Positions 1-12,557 of a DNA stretch of 64,000 nt are shown here, in pieces (position 1 is the first letter of the stretch; each line of letters starts with the position of its first letter). Both the position numbers and the translations under genes were made by a program. The stretch is taken from NCBI GenBank assembly GCA_963921795.1, contig OY997658.1, forward strand, positions 54,204,346-54,268,345, written 5' to 3'. Source of the stretch: Nannobrachium achirus. Lineage: Eukaryota; Chordata; Actinopteri; Myctophiformes; Myctophidae. The notes beneath the pieces were generated by a model. The model had not been told where the DNA came from and did not search any database. It was given only the letters and a program-made list of their open reading frames with translations.

Positions 1-289
1 GGATCCAGACACATTCACGCAGGGGAGAGCTGACTCAGTGTGACGCCTCAGGCCGTTTCTGTCTGTACAGCAAAGCCTTCCATATTATCTTCGGGGGGGA
101 AAAGTTCAGTCTCTTACTGAGAACCCTCGTTCAGTAGGACATGCATCTCATTTAGTACCCGTCATCACTATATCCAAGGTGATGTGCCATACTGGGGGGT
201 GTGCATACTCAACAACTTTGGAGGTGTGCATGGGCAAAAAGTCAAACCGAGACTTAAGATATTTCACTTCTGAATATTTTTGGGGGCTT
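1..289. other. No recognisable feature
   Basis: Non-repetitive-looking sequence with no convincing ORF, splice structure or terminal repeats. Confidence 0.5.
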
Positions 290-452
290 TTTTCTGTCTC
301 TAATTGATAATGTACAGGGGAGATGGACTGGAAACAGGGATCGAGAAATGGGGGAGAGACATGCAGGAAGGGTCTTCGGCAACAGGACTCGAACCCCCAA
401 TGCGCTGCGTTAGAGCCTAAGTGCCCGGACCACTAGGCCAGCGGTCTGGGCC
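290..452 (-). mobile_element. tRNA-derived SINE copy
   Basis: On the minus strand a tRNA-like head shows an A box (TGGCCTAGTGGTC) and a B box (GGTTCGAGTCC) at tRNA spacing. It is followed by a body reading CATGTCTCTCCCCCATTTC, similar to the copies at 1387 and 4810. It lacks a complete cloverleaf, so it is a SINE and not a tRNA gene. Confidence 0.7.
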
Positions 453-1189
453 TGAATAGTCTATTTTAGATTTACTAGTCTATTTTCTCTTATCTCTTGC
501 CTGAAAAATTAGAAAGGTTACAGTTTTGTTCCCCACAAGAGGAGTCAAGACGTCAAACCTCTAACTGTTCAGTCACTGTAGGGGAGAACTTAGCTTATTA
601 AAGGGATTATAATTACTGCCCCTCACGCATTAGAATGACATTTTAATGTGTGAGTGGGCCATGATTTTTCCATTTTTTTAAAATAGATTATTTAATGTTT
701 AATTGATTTCAAAGTGAAATATCCGTTTAAATTCCTAAAATGTTTAGATTCCAACCCCTCTCCAGCAGTCATGCAATCACCAATCAGTTTTAGTCCACTG
801 TTCTTCAGACGATCAGCAATTGGGAGATGATTTTCAGTTGGCAGCTAGCAAATTGAGCCTAGGATCAGGGTAAAGAAAAGAAAAGACAAAAAAAAAAAAT
901 TGTGGCTTCACACACTGCCAGAACTGTCCAGCTTGATAGCAACAGTTGCATACACGCTGATGATGCTCCTCAGCTGCCTTGGGGCAAAGACAGCTGACTC
1001 ATCTCATCTTGGTAGCTGTCCGTCTTCCAAGCGTCCCAGAATGAGATCAGGCATGTCTCCTGACTCCTAATATTTGTAATCTGTCAAAACTTCAGATGTC
1101 AGAGTCAAGATGAAAAATAGCTGAGTGCCCAAAGATCAGCACGGCAGAAACTTTAGCGGGTGGAAAAAAGAGACTCTCAGTTGTCAGGA
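453..1189. other. Quiet stretch
   Basis: Nothing recognised except an A-rich run at 888-899. Confidence 0.5.
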
Positions 1190-1860
1190 AAAAGAACTCA
1201 AATGTTTTGCTTAAGTAAAAGCCCAGAATTTAAAATGTACTTGAGTAAAAGTACAAACGTATTGGCTAAAAGAAATTACTTAAAGTACCAAAAGTAAAAG
1301 TACTCATTATGAAGAATGCCCCATTTCAATTTACATTGTAAAAAAAGAAGAAAAAAAAACGAACTGAGCTTGTAGATCGCCTATTTATTATTATAGTTTT
1401 TTTTTTGTTGCCTTTATTGATAGGACAGTAGACTGACAGGAAATGGGGGGAGAGATGGGGAGTGACAAGCGGCAAAGGTCGTCTGGATTGGGAATTGAAC
1501 CAGCGACGCCGCCAGGCATCCATGCCCATGTGGCAATGCCTAAGTGGTATGCGCCTGGACCAGTAGGCCAGCAGGCCAACTGGCGCCCCTGATCGGCTAT
1601 TTTCAATTTAAGGGCCGAAATGTATATACTGTAGGGCTGAAGTGGTTAAAGTTTGTTTTGTAATAATACTCAAAATCTACAAAGTATGAGGGGTAGGTGG
1701 GTTGGTGGGTGGAGCTTTGTATGTTCTTTGTATGCTATTTGTATAAAGGAAAAATAATAAAAGACCTTAAAGTAATATTGCCTCTGAGATGAAGTAGAAG
1801 TGAAACGTAAAAGTACTTCAACTACGTACAGTGCTTGAGTAAATGTAATGTTGCTTTACC
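1190..1860 (-). mobile_element. hAT-like MITE remnant (GTAAAAGTACT family) split by a SINE
   Basis: Repeated AAGTAAAAGTAC / ACTTGAGTAAAAGTAC phrases at 1200-1310 and 1790-1860 match, in reverse, the copies at 52520-52880 and 53888-54356. The middle holds a half copy of the recurrent hairpin (GAGCTTGTAGATCGCCTATT) at 1369-1386 and is interrupted by the SINE at 1387-1590. Confidence 0.6.
1387..1590 (-). mobile_element. tRNA-derived SINE inserted in a MITE, with target duplication
   Basis: Minus-strand tRNA-like head (GGCCTACTGGTCCAGGCGCA) with a degenerate B box, then a body ending in an A-rich tail (T run at 1397-1406 on the + strand). It is flanked by GATCGCCTATTT (1375-1386) and GATCGGCTATTT (1591-1602), a 12-bp near-identical duplication as made by LINE-driven insertion. 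Confidence 0.75.
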
Positions 1861-3371
1861 TCACTGGTTATAAGACCACAAATGAGGATCAACAAAGATG
1901 CTTGATTGCTGTTTAATTACTCTGCTGTGTAGCACCATGCTCAAATCTCTCTCCAAGGACCCTGGCTGCAGTGGCTGGTAGTGGCTGTTCTTGTTGTGCA
2001 GACATTGCACTTTGGTAAAGTAAATATTGCGGAGATTTATCACAGAAACAGCCTTGGCAATGAGACTGGAGCTGCCATTCGTCACTATTAATAGCGTTTG
2101 GCTCTCCATCTCGGTATGTAATGAACTCACTGGAAGATAAGGGTGATCCTCTCTGCAGGGGCGAGGCATTGGTTCCAAAACCAAGTGCTCATGTTCATGT
2201 TGCAGTTACAAGGTCTTTCAAATGCCTTCTGTGATGGGTGAGATTATCAGTGGCTCAGTTGCTGTTTATGCAACATATGGAGCAATTAAGCCCAACAATT
2301 AATTTCTTTCAGATATTAATATGTAATTGTTTTTAGTTTTTTTAGTTTGTTTATTTGATCACTCACATACATGTATACAAGTCATATATTTACATAGTCA
2401 TTGTTACAGGTGCTCAAAAGGAATAGCCTGAAGCTGAAAGCTTATGGATGCCTATCCTACGTATTCATGGAGAAAACACATTGATTAGTTATAGAAGTGT
2501 TTGAAATTCAAGAATACAACGGCCTAATAGCAGATATAAGAAAAGAAAGAAGAAAAGGAAAGAAAGGACATTAAACATTTAAGAGGATAAAGGAAACATA
2601 TAAAGGGAATACCCATACATCAACAATTGCAATTCAGGAATCAGAAATATGTTATGAGAGTATACATTTCTGGTTTGGATTCGTTATTAATTGGATAAAA
2701 GATCATACTGTACTTTTTTTTTCCTTCTTTTTTTTTATACAGGGAGTCAACAATTTGAATTAAATGAAAAATAAAACTCCAAAGTCAAACAAAAAGATTT
2801 GATACATACTAAGCCTCAAAGCATCTTTTGTCATCACGGCACATGTGTTAAATCAGCTCTACATACACTTGTCTCCTGTGCGGCACTGATACACCTTTGA
2901 TTTATTCACTCAGACAAACACAACGTTCTTTGCTAATTTTGTTTTAGGTGGGAAAATTAACAGGGTCGTTCGTGATCGTCATTTCTAATGTGGCAGACAT
3001 GGACACAAATACACATTCAAGTCTTAACATGCGGTGAACTTAAAATAAATAAATAAATAATGACAATCCCTCCTCAAGGATTTATTTTTCAGTTACTCAT
3101 GCGAGCTCAAGCGCAAACATATTGGATCAGATAATGGTGTAGTGTGTAAAGCTGGGCTTACACTACAGGAGTTTTAAAATCCTCTGAATCTTCTTTTATC
3201 AAACGCATAAGAATGCTCTTTTAAGATTCACTTCTCTATCATTTTAAACATGCACACTGATGGGTATTTTTTACATCCCATGTAAATAAGACAGTTTCCC
3301 CATAATGATTAAATTCACTCCCACACAATAAAGGAGACCACACAGTGTAAGTCTGTTTTTCTCTTACTGTA
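1861..3371. other. Mostly quiet; possible LINE 3' end near 2345-2480
   Basis: Around 2409-2465 the text CAAAAGGAATAGCCTGAAGC...AAGCTTATGGATGCCTATCC resembles the 3' untranslated end of teleost LINEs read in reverse. This is from memory and weak. A-rich and AAAT simple repeats occur near 2540-2575 and 3040-3060. No gene recognised. Confidence 0.35.
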
Positions 3372-3382
3372 TATTAACTTTT

Positions 3383-3450
3383 TCGCCGCCGTTGACAGTC
3401 CTCACCGTCATTGAAAGGGTTAATACCATGGCGCCGTTGACGGTGAGGAC
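3383..3450. repeat. Short inverted repeat (hairpin)
   Basis: GACAGTCCTCACCGTCA (from about 3395) pairs with TGACGGTGAGGACTGTG (from about 3437) across about 25 bases. Both arms are preceded by GCCGTT and the pair is bracketed by CTTACTGTATAT on each side. Confidence 0.65.
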
Positions 3451-4809
3451 TGTGAATCTTACTGTATATACAGTAAAGATATTATTACTTACTTAATGTC
3501 GCTCCGGTCCCGCTCGCATCGGTAATGTCGGCGATTTGTTTACAACGCACGTTGGGCGTGCACGCGAAGTGAAGCTCCTCAATGTTAAGTCAATGGAGAG
3601 GCCCATAAAGAAACTTCATTTAAACAAAATAGCCATTTTGAGACATTTTGCAGCAGATCTAAATGTAAACAAGGCACAAGGCAGGGCGCAGCCATCTTGC
3701 CTCTTCTTGTCCCACACTGTCATGTGACTAGATGACGTAATCGTTGCCGTCAAGTGATAATCCAAAAAAACAAAAACAACCCCCTTCCAGCCCTTCAAAA
3801 TAATAGCGGCGGCCTATGGAGGAAACCGCGTGGCACCGAGGCACCAAGCAACCTTCAGATTAAGAGGCACTAATTGTGTTAAAGTTATACCATGTAACTT
3901 TTTTTATAAAACAAATCTTAAAATTGTCCTAACTGTTAAATCGCTAAAGTTTTAGAACACCCACACCACGTTATTTTCAGCTTCTAAAGCCTTCTCTTTA
4001 TATGTTTTCTATGATCCTGGCCGGGGTCCGGTTTTCGCGGAATAATAACGTCATCTGTATCATCTGTATACGTTGTGTATACGTTGGCCAATCACATCGC
4101 GGATCATACACACATGATACACTACCGGCCAATCACAGCTTATCTGCCGTGTCTTCAGGAAGTAGCCTCGCTCAGCTACAGTGTTTACCATGGTGAAGGA
4201 TTCTTAACCTCTTAATCCCCAAATCCTGGCCAGAAAATTACGTTCTACCATGCGTTCTACCTCTCCACAGATTCGTATCGGTCGCAGTGGTTTGCGGCGC
4301 CGCTCCGGTGGTCCGCGACGACTCCGGGCGAAAAACGGCCCAAAAAAGCAATACCGCTACTGACCACTAGTTTAGCAACTTACACAGTATAGCTTTAAAT
4401 CAATGAGCATACAAAATAGATGTCCAGTACGTGTTACAAACATGTTTCTCTTTTCTTTCTCAATCTGAATCTGAATACAATGTAACATCATTTCACAAAT
4501 ATACTTCAGTAGGTACAGGGAACATAGACTTGTCGAACATTCATTGGACAGTTAAACATAACAATGTAGAACATAACAATAGATATCAGATGTTTTCGTG
4601 TCTTGGGCCCAGTAGCCAGAAGGAAATGCCAGATATGGCTTGGCATTATCCAATGTGTTATCCATTGTCCTGGGCAGTATGACATTATTGACATCTCTCT
4701 GTGGTCATCCTCCTGCAGTGGAGACATCTCATCACATGCATTAGTTATTTGTTCAAAAACAGATTAACCTTGACACTGTAACACTGAAGTTCACACAATA
4801 AGCATTTCT
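3451..4809. other. No gene; possible degraded repeats
   Basis: A phrase TTCAAAATAATAGCGGCGGCCTATGGAGG near 3796-3824 resembles part of the TTAA-type MITE at 43409-43738, so an old relative may lie here. Otherwise nothing is supported. Confidence 0.35.
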
Positions 4810-5003
4810 TTTTTTTTAAGATTTGTTTTTGGGCTTTTATTGGATAGGACAGTAGACTGACAGGAAATGGGGGGAGAGATGGGGAGTGACATGCGGCAAA
4901 GGTCGTCCGGATCGGGAATCGAACCGGCGGCGCCGCCAGGCATCCATGCCTATGTGGCAATGTCTAATTGGTATGCGCCTGGACCAGTAGGCCAGCAGGC
5001 GCC
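4810..5003 (-). mobile_element. tRNA-derived SINE copy
   Basis: On the minus strand: GGCGCCTGCTGGCCTACTGG (A-box region), GGTTCGATTCCCG (perfect B box), then the same body as the 1387-1590 copy ending in AAAAGCCCAAAAACAAATC and an A-rich tail. Nearly full length. Confidence 0.8.
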
Positions 5004-5587
5004 CCACAATAAGCAACAACACAGAACATGAACACATGCAGAGGCAGACGTAAGCAATGGAGCTGGTTAAACTTGCTGCGGTAAACAGATGAACAGTAGT
5101 AATATGTCTGAGAAGACATATTATATGGACCATATGGACCATTATGTTCTAGCCACATGTCGACAAGCCTAGTGTCACAAGGTTGTTTCGACATGTTGAC
5201 ATGTTGACATGACATGATTTATCACCATGACTTGAAAATGTCCTCTCATTCACTTCAGTACGTGTGCATTCGCTCATTCACTTCAGTCTCCTTGTAGCCT
5301 CACGTGCCACTCCCACGGTCCCACTTGGACTTTAGTGACATAAACATCTAGATAAACCAAACGTGTCTGATAATTATGAGGGCGGCTGCGATCGTCTGTG
5401 AGCGGGTAGTTTAAGATTAGATCTGAAATCGTCACGCCACTATCTGTTCTGGCCAACCTCAAACTGGAAGTGGAAGTGGGCCCTGTGGCCAAAAGGTTTG
5501 TGAACCACTGGTCTGGAGGAATTCTCCCTTATAAACCATATACTGGTAATCAGCAACAATAAAATAGCTCTAGCCTCTAGTCTAGAG
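5004..5587. other. Quiet stretch
   Basis: No repeat ends, splice structure or credible ORF seen. Confidence 0.45.
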
Positions 5588-6017
5588 CAGGGGTCTTCAA
5601 CGTTTTCAGGCCAAGGACCCCTTAGCTGAGAGAGAGATGAAGCAGGGACCCCCACTACGTATTGTATTAAGTTGTGTTGCATATTAAAAATGTTCATAGA
5701 TTTCTTAGACAGCTTAGGCTAGACTTGTTTGACAGCACTATCATCAGTGTAGGTTGTTGGACTAATGTGCATTTTTAGACATCGAACAACTCTTATTTCC
5801 CCTTTACAACAAAGTTTCTTTGCCAAGAATAGCCGATCTACAAGCTCACAGCGCCTCGCAGCGCGAGGCGTTGTGAGCTTGTAGATTGGCTATGTTTGGC
5901 TAATGTTCCACACAGAATAGGATAGGGTTCAAGTGGTTTGGGTAGAAAAATAAAGTTCCTATCACACAAAGATTTGGAGGACCCCCTGTAGTAAGGACCC
6001 CCTGTTGAAGACCCCTG
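5588..6017. mobile_element. hAT-like MITE (GGGGTCTTCAACG family), complete
   Basis: Ends CAGGGGTCTTCAACG and GTTGAAGACCCCTG are inverted repeats. Flanks GTCTAGAG (5580-5587) and CTCTAGAG (6018-6025) match at 7 of 8 bases, the size expected of hAT insertion. No transposase. A full copy of the recurrent hairpin sits at 5829-5893. Confidence 0.85.
5829..5893. repeat. Recurrent hairpin module, copy in a GGGGTCTTCAACG MITE
   Basis: Arms ATAGCCGATCTACAAGCTCAC and GTGAGCTTGTAGATTGGCTAT with a GCGCCTCGCA/GCGCGAGGCG tip. Pairing extends into the flanks (GCCAAGA / GTTTGGC). Confidence 0.9.
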
Positions 6018-6704
6018 CTCTAGAGCCTTACCAGTCAGTGTAAACTGCAACAGTATAGCCCACAAATATCTTGCCCAAGATCAAGCAGCAGCTAATGCAC
6101 TCACACATGTAAAAGTAGGACTCATCTCAGCCTCAGTCTGTAGGAAAACGGGGACCATGGAAATATTTGTACTCGTATCAAAAGCACCAACAGAAATAGA
6201 AGCCATCATCGAAGTCCCAGAATCTGCTTTAACCTCTGCCTTAAATAATAGCCTGTTCCCTTCTCTGCGAACAAGCAATTTTCTCCTGAGTTTCCAGGGG
6301 AAGATGAGCTAAATACTTTTTTTTTTTTTTTTTTTTTTTTTGGGCTTACAGGCTGCTGTTGCCCCTCCTACCACACCAAGATTCCACAGACTCCAACACA
6401 ACACTTGAAATCCACTTTTAAAAACAAAGACAAAATCCAGCATATGCAGAAAATTATACAACACAACATGATCAATGCTTTAAGCACCAGACCCTGATGA
6501 GAGCAGTGAACTTTGGTGTAATGAATGGCTCAATGCAGCTACAGTATAAGGAGGTGGCAGGTGGGATGGCCAGTAACTGTTAGAGAGACACAGGAGAGAA
6601 GAGGAGACAAGAAAAAAAGCACAACATACAGCCATATCATTCATTCATTCATTCATTAACACATCACTCTAAGGTTCACTATTTCCCTGTCTGAAGTAGT
6701 GAAA
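6018..6704. other. Quiet stretch with homopolymer and ATTC repeat
   Basis: A T run at 6319-6340 and a short (ATTC)n at 6637-6656. No gene seen. Confidence 0.5.
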
Positions 6705-6843
6705 ATAGCCAATCTACAAGCTCACAACACGGTGAGAAGCGACATGTTGTGAGCTTGTGGATCTGCTATTTTCACTAGTTTGGGTCCCGGGCAAACGTCT
6801 AATTTCTCTTTTGGGTCTCGAGCTGAAAAGATTGGGAACCACT
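6705..6843. mobile_element. Hairpin module plus right end of a hAT-like MITE
   Basis: Hairpin at 6705-6769 (ATAGCCAATCTACAAGC ... GCTTGTGGATCTGCTAT, arms extended by GTGAAA/TTTCAC), followed by sequence ending GATTGGGAACCACTG at 6843, a typical hAT-type terminus. The left terminus was not found. Confidence 0.65.
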
Positions 6844-7819
<976 letters not shown>

Positions 7820-7912
7820 ACAGATATACAAGGTTGTAACGCATTGTGAGGTTGTAGATCGTCTATTTCCTCTATGTATGTATGTATGTATGTATGTATG
7901 TATGTATATATA
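7820..7912. repeat. Degenerate hairpin module followed by (ATGT)n/(AT)n
   Basis: ACAGATATACAAGGTTGTAACG and CATTGTGAGGTTGTAGATCGTCTATT are recognisable but eroded arms of the recurrent hairpin (7820-7867). A tetranucleotide ATGT array follows at 7872-7906. Confidence 0.55.
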
Positions 7913-7977
7913 TATACAATATACATACTAAGGGCTAGAAGGGCTAAGGGCTAGAAGGCAAGGTCGCGCTGAAACAA

Positions 7978-8780
7978 CAGAGACTGACACAATATGTCCA
8001 TATATAGGCATTCCCAGATATGGGCTTAATATTGATGACATCAGGGATCTCTTAGCCCCATTATAGAGCCTCACCCGTCGCTGCATACTGTTGTGCTCCG
8101 AGATGAGGTCCTACCGCGGTCTCCCAGGGCTGGGGTAGAATGCTTCCATGGTGAGGTAGAAAACACTTTTCCTGAAATTGTATCCACAAAGTAAAGGTAT
8201 TTCCACGCTCCCAGACTATGGTTTCCTATCCCAGAGTACATAAAACATGCTTAAATCTTTAGTTTTGTAATGTTTCCATTCAACCGGAACTCCCCCGGCG
8301 GCATTTGCCAGTACTGAAGTTTCGCGTAGCCAGGGAGCATTTGCAAATCGCGTTAACAGTCTGGCCACGTGAGACTACGCCGGGGGCTTTTCCGAATTTA
8401 ATGAGACTAAATAAGTGGTTTAAGAAGTTGTTTCATGCCGTGGTGCATGTTTTATGTACCCTGGGATAGGAAACTATAGTCTGCAGCGTGGAACTACCTT
8501 TACATTTTGGATACAATTTTGGGAAATGTGTTTTCTACCTCACCGTGAAGGCGTTCTACCCCAGCCCTGGGATGCCGCGGTAGGACCTCATCTCGGAGCA
8601 CAACAGTATGCAGCGACGGGTGAGGTTCTATATGGGGCATAAGAGGGACAAGGATGGGATTCATTCATTTGCAAGTGTGACTTGCGTTGTGACAACCACA
8701 CTGGTTATCATGAGACTAACAGAATATGTCCAGATATGGGCATTCCCAGATATGGGCTTAATACTGATGACATCAAGGGT
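7978..8780. mobile_element. Foldback element bracketed by direct repeats
   Basis: Inverted arms of about 200 bp: 8051-8251 (from TTAGCCCCATTATAGAGCC to GTACATAAAACATGC) and 8443-8648. Outside them is a direct repeat, GAGACT-ACA-AATATGTCCA...CCCAGATATGGGCTTAATA, at 7978-8045 and 8710-8780. The loop 8252-8442 is unrelated to the arms. Confidence 0.75.
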
Positions 8781-9099
8781 ATTGGCGTGACATGAGGCGT
8801 GACCAACACACCCACGGACGGACGGACAGACATACATGATCTAAGATGCAGGTTTTCATACCTACGGTCACAATTAATTAATTATTAATTATGCTATAAT
8901 GACATATCCAATATATATAGACAACAAAGTGGTTAAGAAAATGTCCTCGGTAGGGGCCACCGTCAGTCTGCCTCCAAAACTATTCTGTCATCTGCGAGAA
9001 GCTCTGTCAGTAGCAGCTCATTGGTGCATGAAACGGCCAACCAATCTGAACGAGAGGCACCTTGATTGGTCAGTCATGTCAGGACATGACTTTCTAGAC

Positions 9100-9553
9100 C
9101 AGGGGTCTTCAACGTTTTCAGGACAAGGACCCCTTAGTTGAGAGAGAGATGAAGAAGGGACCCCCACAACCTTTTCATAGATTCCATATTGTTTCATTGT
9201 TTGACAGCACAATCATCAGTGTATTTTGGATTCATGTCAATGTGTGTTTTCAGATATTTAACCACTTGAACTGTCAATACTTAATAAACTTGACCTTTCA
9301 CTCTGTACTCAGTCTGCTCTTTTTCCCCTCTACACCAAAGCTCTTTGCCAAAAATAGCCAATCTACAAGCTCACAACAACGCCTCGCGCTAGGAGGCGCT
9401 GTGAGCTTGTAGATCTGCTATTTTTGGCTAAAGTTCTCAGAATATGGACACTATAGTTCAAGTTCTATAGTCAGAGTATAAAAAATAAGAAAAAAAAGTT
9501 TCTATCACACAAAGATTTGGAGGACCCCCTGCAGTAACTCTGGGGGATCCCAG
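9100..9553. mobile_element. hAT-like MITE (GGGGTCTTCAACG family), right end degraded
   Basis: Left end CAGGGGTCTTCAACG and the following TCAGGACAAGGACCCC match the 5588-6017 element. The right end is altered (CTGGGGGATCCCAGACC). The hairpin module is at 9354-9421. Confidence 0.75.
9354..9421. repeat. Recurrent hairpin module
   Basis: ATAGCCAATCTACAAGCTCAC ... GTGAGCTTGTAGATCTGCTAT, tip ACGCCTCGCG/AGGAGGCGC; flanks pair as TTTGCCAAAA / TTTTTGGC. Confidence 0.9.
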
Positions 9554-9690
9554 ACCATTAAGACCAATGACAAATCTTCTCACAGATAAAAGAATAGTTT
9601 TGGAGGCAGACGGCAGCCCCTAGAAGTGTCACAGAGAGTATATTTCTTTAGGGAACATTGTTAGCTGTCTGTATATAATACGATACAAAC

Positions 9691-9698
<8 letters not shown>

Positions 9699-9757
<59 letters not shown>
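9699..9757. repeat. (AT)n microsatellite
   Basis: About 29 AT units. Confidence 0.95.
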
Positions 9758-9758
<1 letters not shown>

Positions 9759-10488
9759 CTCCTACATATTTTGTCCAAACATCACTCAAATTGGTATTAT
9801 CTCTAAAGTCATGTGATCAAGATGAATCTGTCTGGATTCTTCATATTCATTCTCCACAATAACCTACCTAACCTGGTGCACTTTTTCTAGTTTGCTTGAT
9901 GATTTCCTCTTCATTCAATATGTAGCGCAAATAGCAGGAGGAGAAGTGACAAAATGACTACACACATTCCTATAAACACTCCATACAAGATGTAGGCAAC
10001 GAGGTGTGAATGCCTCCCACAGGTGCTATCTCACACGGCTTGTCTAGCAAAGTGTTAAAGCTACAATCTGGGACTTGCGGATATGGATCCGGATCTGTAT
10101 GGTTTAATACATTATAACTAGTAGATCTGATATGTATGGTGTAATACAGGGCTTGACATTAACCTTTTGAGGTACATTTCCCATTCCCTTGTCCAGGCAC
10201 AAAAGGGTTAGAAAATGAGCCATTTCAACTGTCATTTCTTCTTTCTTTCTTTTTTTTTTTTTTTTGTCAAATAAATAAGCCCCCTTTGGCCCACTTCTCC
10301 CTCCACAGTCCATAGTCTGCATACAGCACAAAGCTGCTAGGAGAGTCACAGAAAAAGTAAAACCAAAAGCCACAAACTATTAACTTGTCCATAAAGATGT
10401 ATTAGTTGGCCCCTGATGCCAGCCATTTTGTTTAATGTCACCCTTTTCCGGGGCCCCAAATAATATGTTGTACTTTCACTTACATATG

Positions 10489-10532
<44 letters not shown>

Positions 10533-10919
10533 TATATATAGAGGAAAAAAAAGATGCCGATCACCTTTTTTTACAACTGTGTAAAAACATTCATTCACCC
10601 ACACTCATCCCTCCCCCCTCCCCTAGCCGGCTAAAGTAGCTTTAGCGTCCATAGCAATTGTTCCCTAAGCAAAATCAACGTCAGCGAAGTACACATGCGT
10701 GCGCGATCGGGCTAAAATGTTTATAATATAATCTAATGTAAATAATAACAAAGGCGACCCGGAACCGATCGCGCACTTCCGGTTCCGGTTCAATGGCCAT
10801 GATACACAAGAATGATAAACGATCGCAAAAACGATAGTTTATGAGTTTTTTATAACCACATAGACGATTAATACGCTTTTGGCACATAGCACCATTATGA
10901 AAAAAAATATGATTATTAC
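9758..10919. other. Quiet stretch with simple repeats
   Basis: T run (about 10248-10266) and TA-rich array (10492-10541). No gene recognised. Confidence 0.5.
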
Positions 10920-11335
10920 TAGGGCTGGGATGTGATTAAATTTTTTAATCTAATTAATTACAGGCTCTGTGATTAATTAATCACAATTAATCGCATTTTG
11001 ATCGCACATCGATATTTGATCTGAGAAGCATTTTTTTTTTCAAGTAAAACACATTTTGTTGTACGAGTGAATCAACGAGTGAGTTTTTTAAATCTAAATT
11101 TCGAAGTTTCTCGGATTCGCGGTAAATGTAAATCATCCGGAGTGTTACGTACTGGGAGTCAAACCGGACCAAACGGAGTAAAGTTCTCTCACCCTCCGTT
11201 GCTTGTGTATTCCTGCGGTCCTTATGTACTACTATGCATGGTACTTTAGTGCGATTAAAATGCGTAAAATGTTTTAATCACGTTAATTTTCTGTCACTAA
11301 TTCATCACAATTAATCAATTAAAGTCCCAGCCTTA
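10920..11335. mobile_element. hAT-like MITE (TAGGGCTGGGA family)
   Basis: Ends TAGGGCTGGGATG and AGTCCCAGCCTTA are inverted. Flanks ATTATTAC (10912-10919) and ATTAATAC (11336-11343) match at 7 of 8. Subterminal regions are rich in TTAATCACAATTAATCG. No ORF of note. Confidence 0.75.
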
Positions 11336-11683
11336 ATTAATACGCTTTTGGCATTCATGCAGTATTAATGTCATGCCCTGTAAGACATAATAACTAGTAC
11401 ATCTGCAGTGTTGGAGGTCTCCCTATACTCTTCCGTTGAACAATTTAAAAAATAGGAACCCTGAGGTAGAGAGGTAGGGGATTCCAGAACTGGCAATCAG
11501 CAGACCCTGAATATAGGCACAGCCATCTGCAATCACTGACTAGTTATATCAATCAGCAATCACTGACCAGTCACAGATATCATTCCGCTGACATTGGATA
11601 AAGGTTATCTGGTCTGGAATACAGATGGAGGCGCTAGCTCAGTGTTGTTTGTCTTTCTTTCTTTCTCTCTTTTTCTTTTCTTT

Positions 11684-12159
11684 TCACTTCGCTTCTTCGT
11701 CTGACAGTGTTGATTTTGTCGACTAAAATGACGGAAAAAAAATTCAGTTGACTAAATCAACTGGAGAAAAAAACAATCTTATGATATTTAGTCGACTAAA
11801 ATTAGACTAAAACGAATACTTTTCAGGTGACTAAATTATGACTAAAACTAAAAGACCTTTTATTCAAAAGACTATGACTAAAACTACATCAAAATTTGCT
11901 TTCAAAAACAACACTGTCGTCTGACTATCATCCTATATCAAAGGGCCTGTCTCGGACACCCAGGCGCAGAGCATTCTGGTTGGTCTGTGGGCGGGGTGAG
12001 ACCAGTCACTTCCAATGTAAAGGTCCATTTGTTGGGGCAGGACAGAGCCTTCCAATGTAAAATTTTAGTCACTTCCTCACTTTCCTACAACATAATAAGT
12101 GACGTTTGGAAATCCAGCTCTGGCAGGATGATAGCCAGACGGAGAAGCGAAGTGAAATA
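11684..12159. mobile_element. TIR element split by a hAT MITE
   Basis: TTCACTTCGCTTCTTCGTCTGA, resumed after the nested element as CTATCATCCT, pairs with AGGATGATAGCCAGACGG...GAAGCGAAGTGAAAT at 12124-12159. The left arm is contiguous only when 11705-11924 is removed. Confidence 0.75.
11705..11916. mobile_element. hAT-like MITE (CAGTGTTG family), 212 bp, perfect target duplication
   Basis: CAGTGTTG...CAACACTG ends with identical 8-bp TCGTCTGA at 11697-11704 and 11917-11924. The body is rich in GACTAAAACTAAA phrases. Confidence 0.92.
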
Positions 12160-12557
12160 ACTAAACACTAGAAGCAGTGCTTTTCCGAGCACAGGTCTCC
12201 GCCAGGTCAGGAAGGTTATTGTGACCTCTGGTGGTGCTATAATAAGTCAATGTGAAAAGGGTGCTGTTCTGGACTGAATAGACTGCCAGTAGGGGGCACT
12301 AAACAACAAGCAGCTGCATGTAAAAATCATCCTGTGTCACTTCCTGTCCAGACAGGATGTTGTTGTCAGATCAGGAAGAGAATGCATCTCTGCATGTGCT
12401 TCTAGTAGAGTGTTACAGGCCTATATGTGAAATCTTCTATCTCCATCCTCTTTACAATGTCTGTGAGTACTTGTTTAAGGGACTAATATTGTTGATAAGA
12501 GCACCTTATTTGTGAACTAAAACAAAGTTGTATTATTATTGTCTATGGCATTTTGCC
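12160..12557. other. Dispersed-repeat remnant, otherwise quiet
   Basis: CTGGTGGTGCTATAATAAG...CAATGTGAAAAGGGTG near 12228-12262 resembles 63137-63180, indicating a shared old repeat. Confidence 0.45.

Larger units (their letters stand above)
8951..9622. mobile_element. TIR element interrupted by a nested hAT MITE
   Basis: TAGGGGCCACCGTCAGTCTG...CCTCCAAAACTATTCT at the left pairs with AGAATAGTTTTGGAGGCAGA...GCAGCCCCTA at the right. The MITE at 9100-9553 lies between the arms. Confidence 0.7.

Noticed and set aside
4810-5003. tRNA gene
   Set aside because: A and B boxes are present but the acceptor and anticodon stems do not close, and the head is fused to a SINE body seen in other copies.
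5829-5893. Hairpin module as a transcription terminator or miRNA gene
   Set aside because: There is no adjacent gene, the copies sit in several MITE families, and the very regular stem without a conserved mature arm gives no specific reason to call a miRNA; treated as a mobile hairpin instead.
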